Assembly: GCF_000952685.1 (NCBI RefSeq)
Contig: NZ_JYHV01000034.1
Span: 186,001-250,000 of the forward strand
Direction of reading: 5' to 3'
Source: Stutzerimonas stutzeri
GTDB taxonomy: Bacteria > Pseudomonadota > Gammaproteobacteria > Pseudomonadales > Pseudomonadaceae
Length of the DNA stretch: 64,000 nucleotides
Of this stretch, positions 46,163-57,792 are shown piece after piece. Made by a program: the position numbers and the translations under genes. Below the pieces are notes generated by a model. It had not been told where the DNA came from and did no database searches. It worked only from the letters and a program-made list of their open reading frames with translations. How positions within the stretch are numbered: position 1 is the first letter of the stretch; each line of letters starts with the position of its first letter.

Positions 46163-47803
46163 CTACCGCGGCTCACTCATCAAACCTTTGACGATGGACA
46201 CGCAGCCCACCAGCAGCACGATGGTAAACGGCAGACCAGTCGATACCGCCATGGCTTGCAACGCGACCAGGCCGCCCCCAAGCAGCAAGGAAATGGCCAC
46301 GATTCCCTGCAACACGGCCCAGAACGCCCGCTGCGGAACCGGCGCGTTGACCTTGCCGCCGGCGGTGATGGTGTCGATCACCAGGGAACCGGAGTCCGAC
46401 GAGGTGACGAAGAACACCACCACCAGCACGATTCCGACAAAGGAGCTGATCTGCGTCAGCGGCAGCTCGCCGAGCATGGCGAACAGTTTCAGTTCCAGCG
46501 CCGCATCCTGCACCCCGGTGAAGCCATCGGTGACGAACTGGCCGAGGGCCGTGCCGCCGAACGCGGTCATCCACAGTACCGATACCAGCGACGGTACCAG
46601 CAGCACGGCGATCAGGAATTCACGTACGGTACGGCCGCGGCTGACCCGGGCGATGAACATGCCGACGAAGGGCGACCAGCTGATCCACCAGGCCCAGTAA
46701 AACGCTGTCCAGCCTTGGCTGAAGTTGGCGTCGTCGCGACCGATCGGATTGGACAGTGCCGGCAAGTTGGTCAGGTAGCTGCCCAGGTTACTGAAGAAGC
46801 CGGTCACGATCGCCAGGGTCGGCCCGACTACGATGATGAAGAACAGCAGCAACAGCGCCAGCACCATGTTGATTTCCGACAGGCGCTTGACCCCCTTGTC
46901 CAAGCCAGCCAGCACCGACATCAGGGCGATCACGGTGATACCAGCTACCAGCAGAACCTTGCTGGTGTCCGTATTGGGCATGTCGAACAGGAACTCGAGA
47001 CCGGCCGCTGCCTGTTGCGCACCCAGGCCCAGCGAAGTGGCCAAACCGAACAGGGTCGCGAACACCGCCAGAATATCGATGATATGGCCCGGCCAACCCC
47101 ACACCCGCTCACCGAGCAGCGGGTAGAAGATCGAGCGGATGCTCAACGGCAATCCCTTGTTGAAGGAGAACAGCGCCAAGGCCAAGGCCACGATGGCGTA
47201 GATTGCCCAGGGGTGCAGGCCCCAGTGGAAGATGGTGGCAGCCATACTCAGGCTGGCAGCAGCCTGGGCATCGCCCGCCGCGGCGCCCAGGGGAGCCCAG
47301 TCGGTTCGCACGCCATTCTCGACGGTGGTTCCCCCCATGGCCGTGGAGAAATGCGACATGGGTTCGGCGACGCCGTAAAACATCAGGCCGATGCCCATGC
47401 CGGCGGCGAACAGCATGGAGAACCAGCCCGTGTAGGAATAATCCGGGGTCGCGTCCCTGCCGCCCAGGCGTACCCTGCCCAACGGCGAAAGGATCAGCCC
47501 CAGGCACAGCAGGACGAAAATGTTCGCCGAGCCGAGAAAGAACCAGGCCAGATTGCTGGTCAGCCAGTCGCGAAGCGCAGTGAACAGCGGCTCGACATCG
47601 CTGCGCAGGGCGAGCGTAACGACCACGAAAAGCACGATGGTCAGGGCGGAGATAGTGAAAACCTTGCCATGAATGTCGAAAAACTTGCGTTTGATGTTGT
47701 CCTGACCGATGACGTAGTCGGTATCGATCAGGTTGGCCGCCCCGGTCGGGGCGGGGATACTCTCCACGGCCGACGCCGTGTTCTTTCCAGGATTAGTCGC
47801 CAC
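46163..47803 (-). CDS. BCCT-family transporter (betaine/choline/carnitine)
   Basis: A 546-residue secondary transporter with twelve spans. Family motifs are visible: FAAGMGIGLMFYGVAEP in span 3 and the tryptophan-rich segment WTAFYWAWWISWSPFVGMFIARVSRGRT in span 8. It imports quaternary ammonium compounds with Na+ or H+. Starts with GTG after AAGGAG. Its C-terminal tail is short, so osmosensing by a long tail is not expected. Confidence 0.92.
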   Translation of the reverse strand: MATNPGKNTASAVESIPAPTGAANLIDTDYVIGQDNIKRKFFDIHGKVFTISALTIVLFVVVTLALRSDVEPLFTALRDWLTSNLAWFFLGSANIFVLLCLGLILSPLGRVRLGGRDATPDYSYTGWFSMLFAAGMGIGLMFYGVAEPMSHFSTAMGGTTVENGVRTDWAPLGAAAGDAQAAASLSMAATIFHWGLHPWAIYAIVALALALFSFNKGLPLSIRSIFYPLLGERVWGWPGHIIDILAVFATLFGLATSLGLGAQQAAAGLEFLFDMPNTDTSKVLLVAGITVIALMSVLAGLDKGVKRLSEINMVLALLLLFFIIVVGPTLAIVTGFFSNLGSYLTNLPALSNPIGRDDANFSQGWTAFYWAWWISWSPFVGMFIARVSRGRTVREFLIAVLLVPSLVSVLWMTAFGGTALGQFVTDGFTGVQDAALELKLFAMLGELPLTQISSFVGIVLVVVFFVTSSDSGSLVIDTITAGGKVNAPVPQRAFWAVLQGIVAISLLLGGGLVALQAMAVSTGLPFTIVLLVGCVSIVKGLMSEPR

Positions 47804-48060
47804 CTGCTGTTCTCCTTATTCTTGGTTGGCACTTCGAAACACACGCACAACGGACGAACAAGCCCCCTGTTGCAACCGGGCTGGTTCCGCCTGCTAGATG
47901 ATGCTAGCAGCCAGGTATCAAGCCCAACGTTCAGGGACCGGCATCGACAAGCTTAGAACCGTCAGGCGGCGGGGCGGGCCTTGACAAGCGTTAGTCTGCT
48001 GATGCACTGCAGCAAACGCCCGGTGTGGACAGGCCCGCAAGGAGAGGAAAGAAGGGGAAC

Positions 48061-48120
48061 GGAAGCGGCGTGGGTGCGCCGAGCTCGCCGCACGGCAGTG
48101 CCGGCGAGCGGAAGGCACGA
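48061..48120 (+). pseudogene. Remnant of the 3' end of a DUF488 gene
   Basis: The DNA matches 43174-43230, the end of the intact DUF488 gene (GCGCCGAG-TCGCCG and GCCGGCGAGCGG shared), with a one-base frameshift. It ends where dctP ends on the other strand. The rest of the interval up to the BCCT gene has no gene and may be older remnant. Confidence 0.65.
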
Positions 48121-48122
48121 GG

Positions 48123-49121
<999 letters not shown>

Positions 49122-49485
49122 CTACCCCCCAACGGGAAAAGCCCGAAGCGACACCTTGTGGGCACCGTTCGAGTGGTTAGTCGACAACGATAAGGCCTGA
49201 CTCACGCAGCGGCGTGGTCGGTTCGTTTTTTCAGTTCGAGTTGGCCAGATCATCTCGACTGCGGCGGTCGGCGGCTGGCCTTTATTGGAATGCGGTTGGC
49301 GAAAAGCAGAGCGCTAGAGCCTTTACCAACCGAGCGGAAGTCTTCGCGATCACCGGGCGTGGCACAAGGCCAGAAAGTCCAACCAGCTCTCAAAACGACA
49401 CATTGGTTGAGCGCGCGAATGAGTGCGCGCTCGGCAGGAGTGCTGAAGCATCGGCGCCTCCATACGGACGCCGGCGCAGACCGCG
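49122..49485. other. Upstream region of dctP copy 1
   Basis: No gene. DNA from here matches the upstream region of copy 2: GCACCGTTCGAGTGGT occurs in both, and GGCTGGCCTTTATTGGAAT and CCAGCTCTCAAAACG are shared further out (about 49270-49400 and 50630-50770). This shows a duplicated promoter segment. Its last bases, 3' of copy 2, may hold a faint trace of the DUF488 end. Confidence 0.7.
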
Positions 49486-50478
49486 TTAGCGGCGATTGAC
49501 CGTCAGCGCCGCGCGCATGACGTCGGCGCCGATCTGCGACTCGAAGGATTTCCATACCGGCTGCATCTTGTCTCGCCAGGCCTGGCGCTGCTCGGCGGTT
49601 AGCGTAACGAGCGTGCTGCTGCCGCTGGCCAGAATGCGTTCACGCTCGCGCTGGTTGATTGCCGCGGCTTCTGCATTCACGGTCTGTGTCACTTCGAGCA
49701 GGATGTTTTCCAGCTCGGAGCGCACCGCAAAAGGAATGCTGGTCCAGAATTTGGAGTTAGTCACCAACATGTAATTGAGCACGCCATGATTGGTTTCGGT
49801 GACGTAGCTCCGTTTAACGCCCGCGTTCTGTCCGCGCATGTTGGACCAGGGGCCCTCGGTGCCTTGCACCGTACCGCTTTGCATGGCTTTTGCCACTTCG
49901 GCAAACGGTAACCGGATGGTCTTGGCATCCACTGCCGCGAACTGCGCCTCGAGCACCGATGAGGGCTGAATACGGAACGCCAGACCCGCCGCGTCCGCCG
50001 GGCTGCGCAATGGCTGGCTGGCCGACAACTGTTTGAGGCCGTTATTCCAATAAGCCAGACCGTAGATCCCACGGTGGGCCATCGAGCGCAGCAGCTCGCG
50101 GCTCATCTCGCGCTTCTGGAAGCGCGCCACTGCCGCCTCGTCATCGAACAGAAACGGCAGGTCGAAGACTTCCAGCTTCGGTGAGTACTCGGTGAACTTG
50201 GACAGCGAGGGCGCCAGCATCTGCACCTTGTTATCCAGCAGCGCCTGCATCTCATCGGCGTCGCCAACCAGCGTCGAGTTCGGATAGACCTCGACCTCCA
50301 CCGCGCCAGCGAGCCGCTCGCGAACCAGTTTCTGGAACAGCAAGGCGCCCTTGCCCTTTGGCGTGTCGTCCGCGACCACATGGGCGAACTTGATCACAAT
50401 GGGCTCCGCGCCGCTGGCCATTGGCGCGAACAACAGGAAAAGCGCCGTACAAGGCGCAACGAAGAATGATTTGAACAT
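49486..50478 (-). CDS. dctP: TRAP transporter solute-binding protein, DctP family (copy 2)
   Basis: A 330-residue periplasmic binding protein, clearly a close paralogue of copy 1 ([23 protein letters not shown] again identical), with differences near the binding site (TIRLPFAEVAKAMQSG, GQNAGVKRSYVTETNHG). The signal peptide differs (FVAPCTALFLLFAPMASGA). ATG at 50478 with GTGGGGGTC before it. Upstream extension not supported. Divergent from a thioredoxin-reductase-like gene. Confidence 0.92.
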   Translation of the reverse strand: MFKSFFVAPCTALFLLFAPMASGAEPIVIKFAHVVADDTPKGKGALLFQKLVRERLAGAVEVEVYPNSTLVGDADEMQALLDNKVQMLAPSLSKFTEYSPKLEVFDLPFLFDDEAAVARFQKREMSRELLRSMAHRGIYGLAYWNNGLKQLSASQPLRSPADAAGLAFRIQPSSVLEAQFAAVDAKTIRLPFAEVAKAMQSGTVQGTEGPWSNMRGQNAGVKRSYVTETNHGVLNYMLVTNSKFWTSIPFAVRSELENILLEVTQTVNAEAAAINQRERERILASGSSTLVTLTAEQRQAWRDKMQPVWKSFESQIGADVMRAALTVNRR

Positions 50479-50838
50479 TTTGACCCCCACGGGAAATAAG
50501 CTCGATGCGGCGCCTCGTGAGCACCGTTCGAGTGGTGTATTGCGGTTCGATATGCGTTCAGCCGGAACCTGTTGTGGCACGCCTGAATGGGTAAAGCGGG
50601 GTGACCAGAGCACCGCGACGAATCGCAGGCTGGCCTTTATTGGAATGGCGATGACCGGTCAGTACGGATTGAATCCGCCCAGTCACCGAGCGGCGCAGTT
50701 TTGGCCATCAGACGCTCTAGCACAAGGGTTGAAGGTCCGACCAGCTCTCAAAACGGAACATTTCACTCATCGGAAGAAGCGAACTTTCAAATCGCCCGCC
50801 ACTTCTACAAGCAACATCCCCAGCCATTCCGATCTGCC

Positions 50839-51789
50839 ATGAACGACGTTTCGACCCCACCGCCGCCGAACCCCGATCTGATCGACTGCCTGGTTATCGG
50901 CGGGGGGCCGGGCGGACTGACCGCTGCGCTCTATCTGGCGCGCTTTCGCCGCAGCTGCAGGGTGGTCGATGCAGGCTCCAGCCGCGCCTCATGGATACCG
51001 CGGTCGCATAACTACCCAGGCTTCCCGCCAGGCATCAACGGCAACGATCTGTTGATTCGTCTGCGTGAACAGGCCCACAGCTACGGCGCAGAGCTTGAGC
51101 ATGGTCGAGTCGAACACATCGAACCCCACGCCGAAGGCTTCAGCGTGCGCTACGGGGACAAAAGCTGTGTGACCCGACGGATCATTCTGGCCACCGGCAT
51201 CGAAGATACCTTGCCGGACATGCCGGATGTCGAGCAGGCCATCGGCGAGGGCAAGCTGCGGCTGTGCGCCATCTGCGACGGCTACGAGGTCAACGGCGAC
51301 AACGTCGCGGTCTACGGCGAGGCGGAATGCGCCATCGGCCATGCGGTGTTTCTACGCACCTTCACTGACCAGGTCACGGTGGTGGTGCATGGCGAGCAGG
51401 ATGCCTGCGACCAAGCCATCGCCCTGGCCGAGCATTACGACGTGCGCCTGATCAGCGATCGCGTCGAAGCGCTGCGCCCTTGCACAACCGGAATCGAGAT
51501 GATCACCTGCCGAGGCGACACCTATCATTTCGATATCGTCTACCCCTGTCTGGGCGCGCGCTTCCGTTCGGAACTCGCCCAGCGACTGGATGTGGGTTGC
51601 GATGATGACGGCGGCATACGCGTGGACGAGCATATGCAAACCTCGGTGCGCGGGCTTTACGCCATCGGCGACGTGACCCAGGGCCTGAAACAGATGAGTG
51701 TCGCCGTTGGTCAGGCCGCACAGGCCGCCACGGCGGTGCACAACAGCCTGGAAGCCAAGCCCTGGGGCGGCTCGGTGGCGACGCGCTGA
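50839..51789 (+). CDS. Thioredoxin-reductase-like FAD/NAD(P) oxidoreductase
   Basis: A 316-residue flavoprotein with the FAD motif [12 protein letters not shown], a redox pair in [10 protein letters not shown] (the family motif CATCDG) and a late FAD motif [10 protein letters not shown]. The second dinucleotide site is atypical ([12 protein letters not shown] rather than GGGDSA). Substrate unknown. Long 5' region shares the dctP-copy-2 upstream DNA. Start chosen at [11 protein letters not shown], since upstream sequence is repeat-derived. Confidence 0.82.
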   Translation: MNDVSTPPPPNPDLIDCLVIGGGPGGLTAALYLARFRRSCRVVDAGSSRASWIPRSHNYPGFPPGINGNDLLIRLREQAHSYGAELEHGRVEHIEPHAEGFSVRYGDKSCVTRRIILATGIEDTLPDMPDVEQAIGEGKLRLCAICDGYEVNGDNVAVYGEAECAIGHAVFLRTFTDQVTVVVHGEQDACDQAIALAEHYDVRLISDRVEALRPCTTGIEMITCRGDTYHFDIVYPCLGARFRSELAQRLDVGCDDDGGIRVDEHMQTSVRGLYAIGDVTQGLKQMSVAVGQAAQAATAVHNSLEAKPWGGSVATR

Positions 51790-51869
51790 GTCGCAGTGAC
51801 GCGATTGCAACAGCTGAGCGGCACTGAGGGTCTAGGCTCAATATACGTCTGTTCGCCCCGGAGCCTGTC

Positions 51870-53246
51870 ATGTCACTCAGCGTATTCGACCTGTTCAAGA
51901 TCGGTATCGGCCCGTCCAGCTCGCACACGGTGGGACCGATGCGCGCGGCGCTGCGGTTTGCCGAAGGCCTGCGCGAGGACGATCTGCTGAGCGCCACCGA
52001 ACGCGTCCGAGTCGAGCTGTACGGCTCGCTCGGTGCCACCGGCAAGGGTCATGGCAGCGACAAGGCGGTGATCCTCGGGCTCGAAGGCGAGCTGCCGGAG
52101 GCCGTCGATACCGGCAGCATTGCGCAGCGCATGGCGACCATCCGTGAGTCCCACGAACTGCGCTTGCTGGGCGACAAAACCATTCGATTCGAAGTCAGCA
52201 ACGATCTGCAGTTCATCCGCAAACCGCTGGCCTATCACCCCAACGGCATGATTCTGCGCGCCTTCGATGGCGCCGGATTGCAACTGCGCAGCCGCGAGTA
52301 TTATTCAGTCGGCGGCGGTTTCGTGGTCGACGAACAGGCAGCCGGCAGCGACCGTATCGTCGAAGATCGCACACCGCTGCCCTACCCGTTCCGTAGCGCC
52401 GCCGAGTTACTGGCGCTGAGCGGTGAGCATGATCTGTCGATCAGCGAACTGATGCTTGCCAACGAGGCCGCATGGCGCCCGGAAGCCGAAACCCGTGCCG
52501 GCCTGCTGAAGATCTGGCAGGTCATGCAGGATTGCGTCAAGGCCGGTTGCCGCACCGAAGGCGTGATGCCCGGCGGGCTCAAAGTGCAACGGCGCGCGGC
52601 AGGCCTGTATCGGCAGCTCAGCGAACATCCGGAAGCCAGCCTGAGCGATTCGCTCAGCGTTCTCGACTGGGTCAACCTCTATGCGCTGGCAGTGAATGAA
52701 GAGAATGCAGCCGGTGGTCGCGTGGTCACCGCGCCAACCAATGGTGCGGCCGGAATCATCCCGGCGTTGCTTCATTACTATGTACGTTTCATTCGCGGCG
52801 CCAACGAAGATGGGGTCGTGCGATTTCTGCTCACCGCGGCGGCGATCGGCATCCTGTACAAGGAAAACGCGTCGATCTCCGGCGCCGAAGTCGGTTGTCA
52901 GGGCGAGGTCGGCGTCGCTTGCTCGATGGGTGCGGGCGCACTCTGCGAAGTGCTGGGCGGCAATCCTCGACAGGTCGAGAATGCCGCCGAAATCGGCATG
53001 GAGCACAACCTCGGGCTGACCTGCGACCCGGTCGGCGGGCTGGTGCAGGTGCCCTGTATCGAGCGCAACGCGATGGGTGCGGTCAAGGCCATCAACGCCG
53101 CGCGAATGGCACTGCGTGGTAACGGCAGCCACTTCATTTCACTGGACAAGGTGATCCGCACCATGCGCCAGACCGGCGCGGACATGAAGAGCAAATATAA
53201 GGAAACCGCCCGTGGAGGCCTGGCGGTCAATATCATTGAGTGCTGA
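51870..53246 (+). CDS. sdaA: L-serine ammonia-lyase
   Basis: A 458-residue Fe-S enzyme that deaminates L-serine to pyruvate. The beta domain carries [11 protein letters not shown]. The alpha domain has the cluster cysteines in [19 protein letters not shown] and [18 protein letters not shown]. The oxygen-labile 4Fe-4S centre suits anaerobic life. Single-gene unit. Start [12 protein letters not shown] is the family start. Confidence 0.95.
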   Translation: MSLSVFDLFKIGIGPSSSHTVGPMRAALRFAEGLREDDLLSATERVRVELYGSLGATGKGHGSDKAVILGLEGELPEAVDTGSIAQRMATIRESHELRLLGDKTIRFEVSNDLQFIRKPLAYHPNGMILRAFDGAGLQLRSREYYSVGGGFVVDEQAAGSDRIVEDRTPLPYPFRSAAELLALSGEHDLSISELMLANEAAWRPEAETRAGLLKIWQVMQDCVKAGCRTEGVMPGGLKVQRRAAGLYRQLSEHPEASLSDSLSVLDWVNLYALAVNEENAAGGRVVTAPTNGAAGIIPALLHYYVRFIRGANEDGVVRFLLTAAAIGILYKENASISGAEVGCQGEVGVACSMGAGALCEVLGGNPRQVENAAEIGMEHNLGLTCDPVGGLVQVPCIERNAMGAVKAINAARMALRGNGSHFISLDKVIRTMRQTGADMKSKYKETARGGLAVNIIEC

Positions 53247-53418
53247 GCCGCCCGGCTCGTCGCAGCGCGACGCAAAATGCGCCAATCGGCAGCGGCAAGT
53301 CGTATCATCTGCCCCTTTCGCGACAAATCCGGCGTTCAGAGGAATTCGCCCAGCGGGCCTGCTGTCTTCTTTCCAAGCCGCCAGAACAAAAAATGCGCAC
53401 CCACATGCCGAGGAATCG

Positions 53419-56400
53419 ATGAACACCAGCTCTGAGCCTTCTACGCCGAAAAACAGCCAAGTGGCCAGAAGCACGCTGGATTACCCGGTGGTTGGAATCG
53501 GTGCCTCGGCGGGTGGCCTGAAAGCGCTGCTGACCTTCTTCGAGCAGATGCCGAGCGACTGCGGCATGGCCTTCGTCGTCATCATGCACCTGTCGCCCAA
53601 ACACGAAAGCAACGCCGACAAGATTCTCCAGAATGTCACCAGGATGCGTGTGCTGCAGGTACAGCAGCCCGTCCCCATCGAGCGCAACCACATTTATGTG
53701 ATTCCGCCGGCGATGGACCTGTCGATGAGCGACGGCTATCTGCGCCTGCAGAGGCCCACCCGCGAACGCGGGGCTCAGGTCGCCATCGATCTGTTCTTCC
53801 GCACACTGGCGGACGTGCACCACACCCACGCCATCGGCATCGTGCTATCCGGCAGCGGCGCCGACGGCTCGGTCGGCCTGGCGCGCATCAAGGAACAAGG
53901 CGGCGTGACCCTGGCGCAGAGCCCCGAGGACGCCGAATACGACTCGATGCCGCTCAACGCCATCGAGACCGGCATGGTCGATATCGTGCTGCCGGTGGCG
54001 GAAATGCCGCAGCGCCTGGTTGAGTTGGGGCGAAACATGGTGGAGTTGCTGACCCAGCGCCCACCCATCCCGTCGCCCGGCGACGTCGAACAGGACCAGG
54101 GCGATCTGGAAAGCGAGCGCGCGCACACTCAGTCCAAGCCCAACGAGCTGGCGTTACGGGAAATCCTCGCGGCGCTTCGCAGCCGGACCGGCCATGACTT
54201 CCGGCATTACAAGCAGGCCACCGTGCTGCGCCGCATCGAGCGACGCATGCAGGTCAACGCACTGCGCGACATGCCCAGCTACGCCAAGTACTTGCAAGCT
54301 CACCCTGACGAGACGCCGAAGCTACTCACCGACATGCTGATCGGTGTGACCAACTTCTTCCGTGACCGTGAGGCGTTCGAGGCGCTGGAGCGCGACATCG
54401 TCCCGGCGCTATTCGAAGAAAAAGCCCAGGCCGAAGATAAGTCGCTGCGCATCTGGTCCGCCGCCTGCTCGACCGGCGAAGAGGCCTACTCGCTGGCCAT
54501 GCTGTTTTCCGACTATGCGCAGATACGTGACCACCACGACGACGAAGTGCACCTGCAGCTGTTCGCCACCGATATCGACGATCGCTCTCTGGATGCCGCG
54601 CGCACCGGCGTCTATCCGGAAGCCATCGTCACTGATGTACCGCCCATGCGCCTGCGCCAGTATTTCGTCAAGGAGCAGAACCACTACCGCATGCAGAAGG
54701 AGCTACGCGAGCGCATTCTCTTCGCCCGCCACAACATTCTGCGCGACCCCCCGTTTTCCCGGCTCGATCTGATTTCCTGCCGGAACCTGATGATCTACCT
54801 GGACCGGGACATCCAGATCGAAGTGCTGCGCATGTTCCACTTTGCGCTCAATGCCGGTGGCTATCTGTTTCTCGGCAGCTCGGAAACCGCCGATGCCTGC
54901 AGCCAATTGTTCGAGCCGGTCGACAAAAAGAACCGTATCTACCGTGCCAAGAATGTCGGATCGGGGTTGCGCCGCGCGCCCACAGCCCCTTTTCACTCGT
55001 TGACTGCGACCGGTCCGCTGAGCCAATCCCAGACCAGCCAGCCGCACAGACGCAACCGCAAGTTCTCCTTTGCCGACGTGCACCAACGGGCGCTCGAGCA
55101 GTACGCACCGCCCAGTGTGATCGTCAATCACGACGCGGAGATCGTCCACATGTCCGACCGCGCCGGCAACTTCCTGCGTTATGTCGGCGGTGAGCCCTCG
55201 CTGAACCTGACCACCTTGGTACACCCGCAGCTGCGCCTGGAGTTGCGCACTGCGTTGTACCAGGCCACTCACACCGGCAAGAGCGTCGAGGCGCGGCGGG
55301 TGCGGCTGGAGCGCGACGGCCGGCACTATTACGTGAATATGGTCGTACGGCCGTTCCGCGATAACGAAGCCGGCAGCGAATACATGCTGGTGATCTTCGA
55401 TGAAGTCGAAGACTGCATGGACGGCAACACGCTGGCAAATCCCACCACCAAGGACAGCGTGCTGACCCAGCTGGAGGCCGAACTGCAGCAGACCAAGGAG
55501 CAGCTGCAGGTGACCATGGAGCACTCGGAAACCTCGACCGAAGAGCTGCGTGCCTCCAACGAAGAGCTACAGGCAATCAATGAAGAGCTGCGCTCGGCCA
55601 CCGAAGAACTGGAAACCAGCAAGGAAGAACTGCAGTCGATCAACGAGGAGCTGACCACGGTCAACTTTGAACTGAAGACCAAGGTCGATGAAACCAGCAA
55701 GATCAACGACGACCTGCAGAACCTGATCGCCTCAACGGACATCGCCACCCTGTTCGTCGACCGCACCATGCGCATCAAATGGTTCACCCCGCGCGCGCAG
55801 GACATTTTCAACGTGATCGGCAACGACGCCGGGCGCTCGCTGCTGGACATCACCCATCGGCTCGACTATCCGCAGCTGCATCAAGACGCCACCGAGGCCT
55901 TCGAATCGCTGCACCTGGTCGAACGTGAGATCAGCAACCTCGACCGCAGCCACTGGTATCTGGCCCGCGTGCTGCCCTACCGAACCCTGGACGACCGCAT
56001 TCAGGGCGCCGTGCTGACCTTCATCGACATCACCGACCGCCGCCGGGCCGAAGAGCAGGTGCGCGCTGGCGAAGCCCATATGAAGCAACTGGCGCAGAGC
56101 ACCAAGGGCTACGCCATCATCACCCTGGACTGCGACGGCCTCATCACTACCTGGAACCGCGGCGCCGAATACATCTTCGGCTATGCCGAGAATGAGGTCT
56201 TGGGTCAGAACATCCAACTGATCTATACGGAGGCGGATCGGTCGCTCGGAGTACCGGAAGCCGAACGTCAGCGCGCCCTGGAGCAGGGTCAGGCTGCCGA
56301 CGAACGATGGCATGTTCGCCAGGATGGTACGCAGTGCTTCTTTAGTGGCCTGGTCAATCCGTTGATGGACAATTACGGCAGGGTAGCCGGTTTCGCCAAG

Positions 56401-57588
56401 ATTGCGCGCGACATCACCGACGACCGACAGCGCAGCAACGATCAACAGAACGAACTGGAGAGCGTCCAGGCAGCCAACCAGCAGAAGGATCAGTTCTTCG
56501 CGGTGCTCTCTCACGAGCTCAAGCACCCGCTGAACCTCATCCAGCTCAATGCCGACCTGATTGCTCGCTCCCAAGCCGCGAAAAACACGCCATCTCTGCA
56601 GAAAGCCACCCAGGCGATTCAGAACGCGGTGCGCAGCCAGTCGCGAATCATCGACGATCTGATGGACGTTTCGCGCATCCGCACCGGCAAGCTCAAGCTC
56701 AACTTCGTCACGCTGTCCTATCAGGAGCTGCTCAAGGGCATCGAGGCGGTGTTCGGCCCGCTGGCTCAGGCCGAAGGTGTCAGCTTCGAAACCTTCAAGC
56801 CGGAGCAACCGGTTTTCATTCATGCCGACCCAACGCGCCTGGAGCAGATCATCTGGAACCTGTTGAACAACGCCTGGAAGTTCACCAAGGGCGGCGACCG
56901 CATCTGCATGCAGCTCGAACGCGACGGCGATCTGGCCCGCCTGGACGTCATCGATACCGGGGAAGGGATCACTGCGGATTTCCTGCCCAAGGTCTTCGAC
57001 ATGTTCGGCCAGGCGGAGATGCAGCATGCTCAGCGCTCCAAGCACGGCCTGGGGATCGGCCTGGCGCTGGTCAAACAGCTGGTGGAAGCGCACGGCGGGC
57101 GTATCGAGGCGTTTTCCGAAGGGTTGGGCCGTGGCGCACGCTTCAGCATTTGGCTGCCGATGCACCTGCAGACCGAACTTGAACTCAGCGGGCTGGCGTC
57201 GCATGAGCTCAACGGCGGCCTGCTCGGCATCCGAATTCTGCTGGTCGACGACTCACCGGACATTCTCGATACCATGCGCGAGTTGCTGGAAAGCGAAGGC
57301 GCCAATGTCACCATCGCCGACAGCGGCGCCCAGGGTATAGAACTCGCGGAGCAGTCGCGCTTCGACGTGATCGTGTCCGATATCGGCATGCCGGTCATCG
57401 ACGGCCACAAGATGATGAGCGAAATACGACGCGGCACCACCAATGCCCAAACCCCGAGCATTGCGCTCACCGGCTACGGCACCCTGCGCGATGTGGAGAA
57501 GGCCAAAAGCGCGGGCTTCACCCTGCACCTGCGCAAGCCGATCGATCTGCAGGCGCTGATCGACGCGGTGCTGCAGGCGGTGCACTGA
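53419..57588 (+). CDS. CheB-CheR-PAS hybrid histidine kinase with receiver
   Basis: A 1389-residue cytoplasmic signalling protein. Order: CheB methylesterase (about 20-210, VVGIGASAGGL with Ser30, GIVLSGSGADGS), CheR methyltransferase (about 245-510, ACSTGEEAYSLAM), PAS region, a long coiled coil of EEL repeats (about 690-760), two PAS domains, HisKA with SHELKHPLN, HATPase, then a receiver with SDIGMP. GAGGAAT precedes the ATG. Usual chemotaxis partners are absent, so the output is unknown. Confidence 0.92.
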   Translation: MNTSSEPSTPKNSQVARSTLDYPVVGIGASAGGLKALLTFFEQMPSDCGMAFVVIMHLSPKHESNADKILQNVTRMRVLQVQQPVPIERNHIYVIPPAMDLSMSDGYLRLQRPTRERGAQVAIDLFFRTLADVHHTHAIGIVLSGSGADGSVGLARIKEQGGVTLAQSPEDAEYDSMPLNAIETGMVDIVLPVAEMPQRLVELGRNMVELLTQRPPIPSPGDVEQDQGDLESERAHTQSKPNELALREILAALRSRTGHDFRHYKQATVLRRIERRMQVNALRDMPSYAKYLQAHPDETPKLLTDMLIGVTNFFRDREAFEALERDIVPALFEEKAQAEDKSLRIWSAACSTGEEAYSLAMLFSDYAQIRDHHDDEVHLQLFATDIDDRSLDAARTGVYPEAIVTDVPPMRLRQYFVKEQNHYRMQKELRERILFARHNILRDPPFSRLDLISCRNLMIYLDRDIQIEVLRMFHFALNAGGYLFLGSSETADACSQLFEPVDKKNRIYRAKNVGSGLRRAPTAPFHSLTATGPLSQSQTSQPHRRNRKFSFADVHQRALEQYAPPSVIVNHDAEIVHMSDRAGNFLRYVGGEPSLNLTTLVHPQLRLELRTALYQATHTGKSVEARRVRLERDGRHYYVNMVVRPFRDNEAGSEYMLVIFDEVEDCMDGNTLANPTTKDSVLTQLEAELQQTKEQLQVTMEHSETSTEELRASNEELQAINEELRSATEELETSKEELQSINEELTTVNFELKTKVDETSKINDDLQNLIASTDIATLFVDRTMRIKWFTPRAQDIFNVIGNDAGRSLLDITHRLDYPQLHQDATEAFESLHLVEREISNLDRSHWYLARVLPYRTLDDRIQGAVLTFIDITDRRRAEEQVRAGEAHMKQLAQSTKGYAIITLDCDGLITTWNRGAEYIFGYAENEVLGQNIQLIYTEADRSLGVPEAERQRALEQGQAADERWHVRQDGTQCFFSGLVNPLMDNYGRVAGFAKIARDITDDRQRSNDQQNELESVQAANQQKDQFFAVLSHELKHPLNLIQLNADLIARSQAAKNTPSLQKATQAIQNAVRSQSRIIDDLMDVSRIRTGKLKLNFVTLSYQELLKGIEAVFGPLAQAEGVSFETFKPEQPVFIHADPTRLEQIIWNLLNNAWKFTKGGDRICMQLERDGDLARLDVIDTGEGITADFLPKVFDMFGQAEMQHAQRSKHGLGIGLALVKQLVEAHGGRIEAFSEGLGRGARFSIWLPMHLQTELELSGLASHELNGGLLGIRILLVDDSPDILDTMRELLESEGANVTIADSGAQGIELAEQSRFDVIVSDIGMPVIDGHKMMSEIRRGTTNAQTPSIALTGYGTLRDVEKAKSAGFTLHLRKPIDLQALIDAVLQAVH

Positions 57589-57792
57589 GCCGAGGCCTGC
57601 CGCGCTAGGCTGGCCGAGGTTGCGTCTGCTGGCTGATTTTGGAGCCAATCCAAGAAAGGTCGCCCTTGCGCGGCCCGCACTCTCTTACGGAGCCCGTCCC
57701 GGATAACCGTAGGATGGGTCGGGCCGCGCAGGTGCAACCCATCAGGCCGAGAGGAAGGGCGTGCACGAACTTTCCCGCATGCACCGCTCGCT

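Noticed and set aside
46256..47956. 566-codon plus-strand frame
   Set aside because: Antisense to the BCCT transporter, with the repetitive Gln/His/Arg composition of a shadow frame.
49214..49489. 91-codon plus-strand frame
   Set aside because: It lies in the duplicated dctP upstream DNA and reads into the dctP copy 2 end, with no ribosome site.
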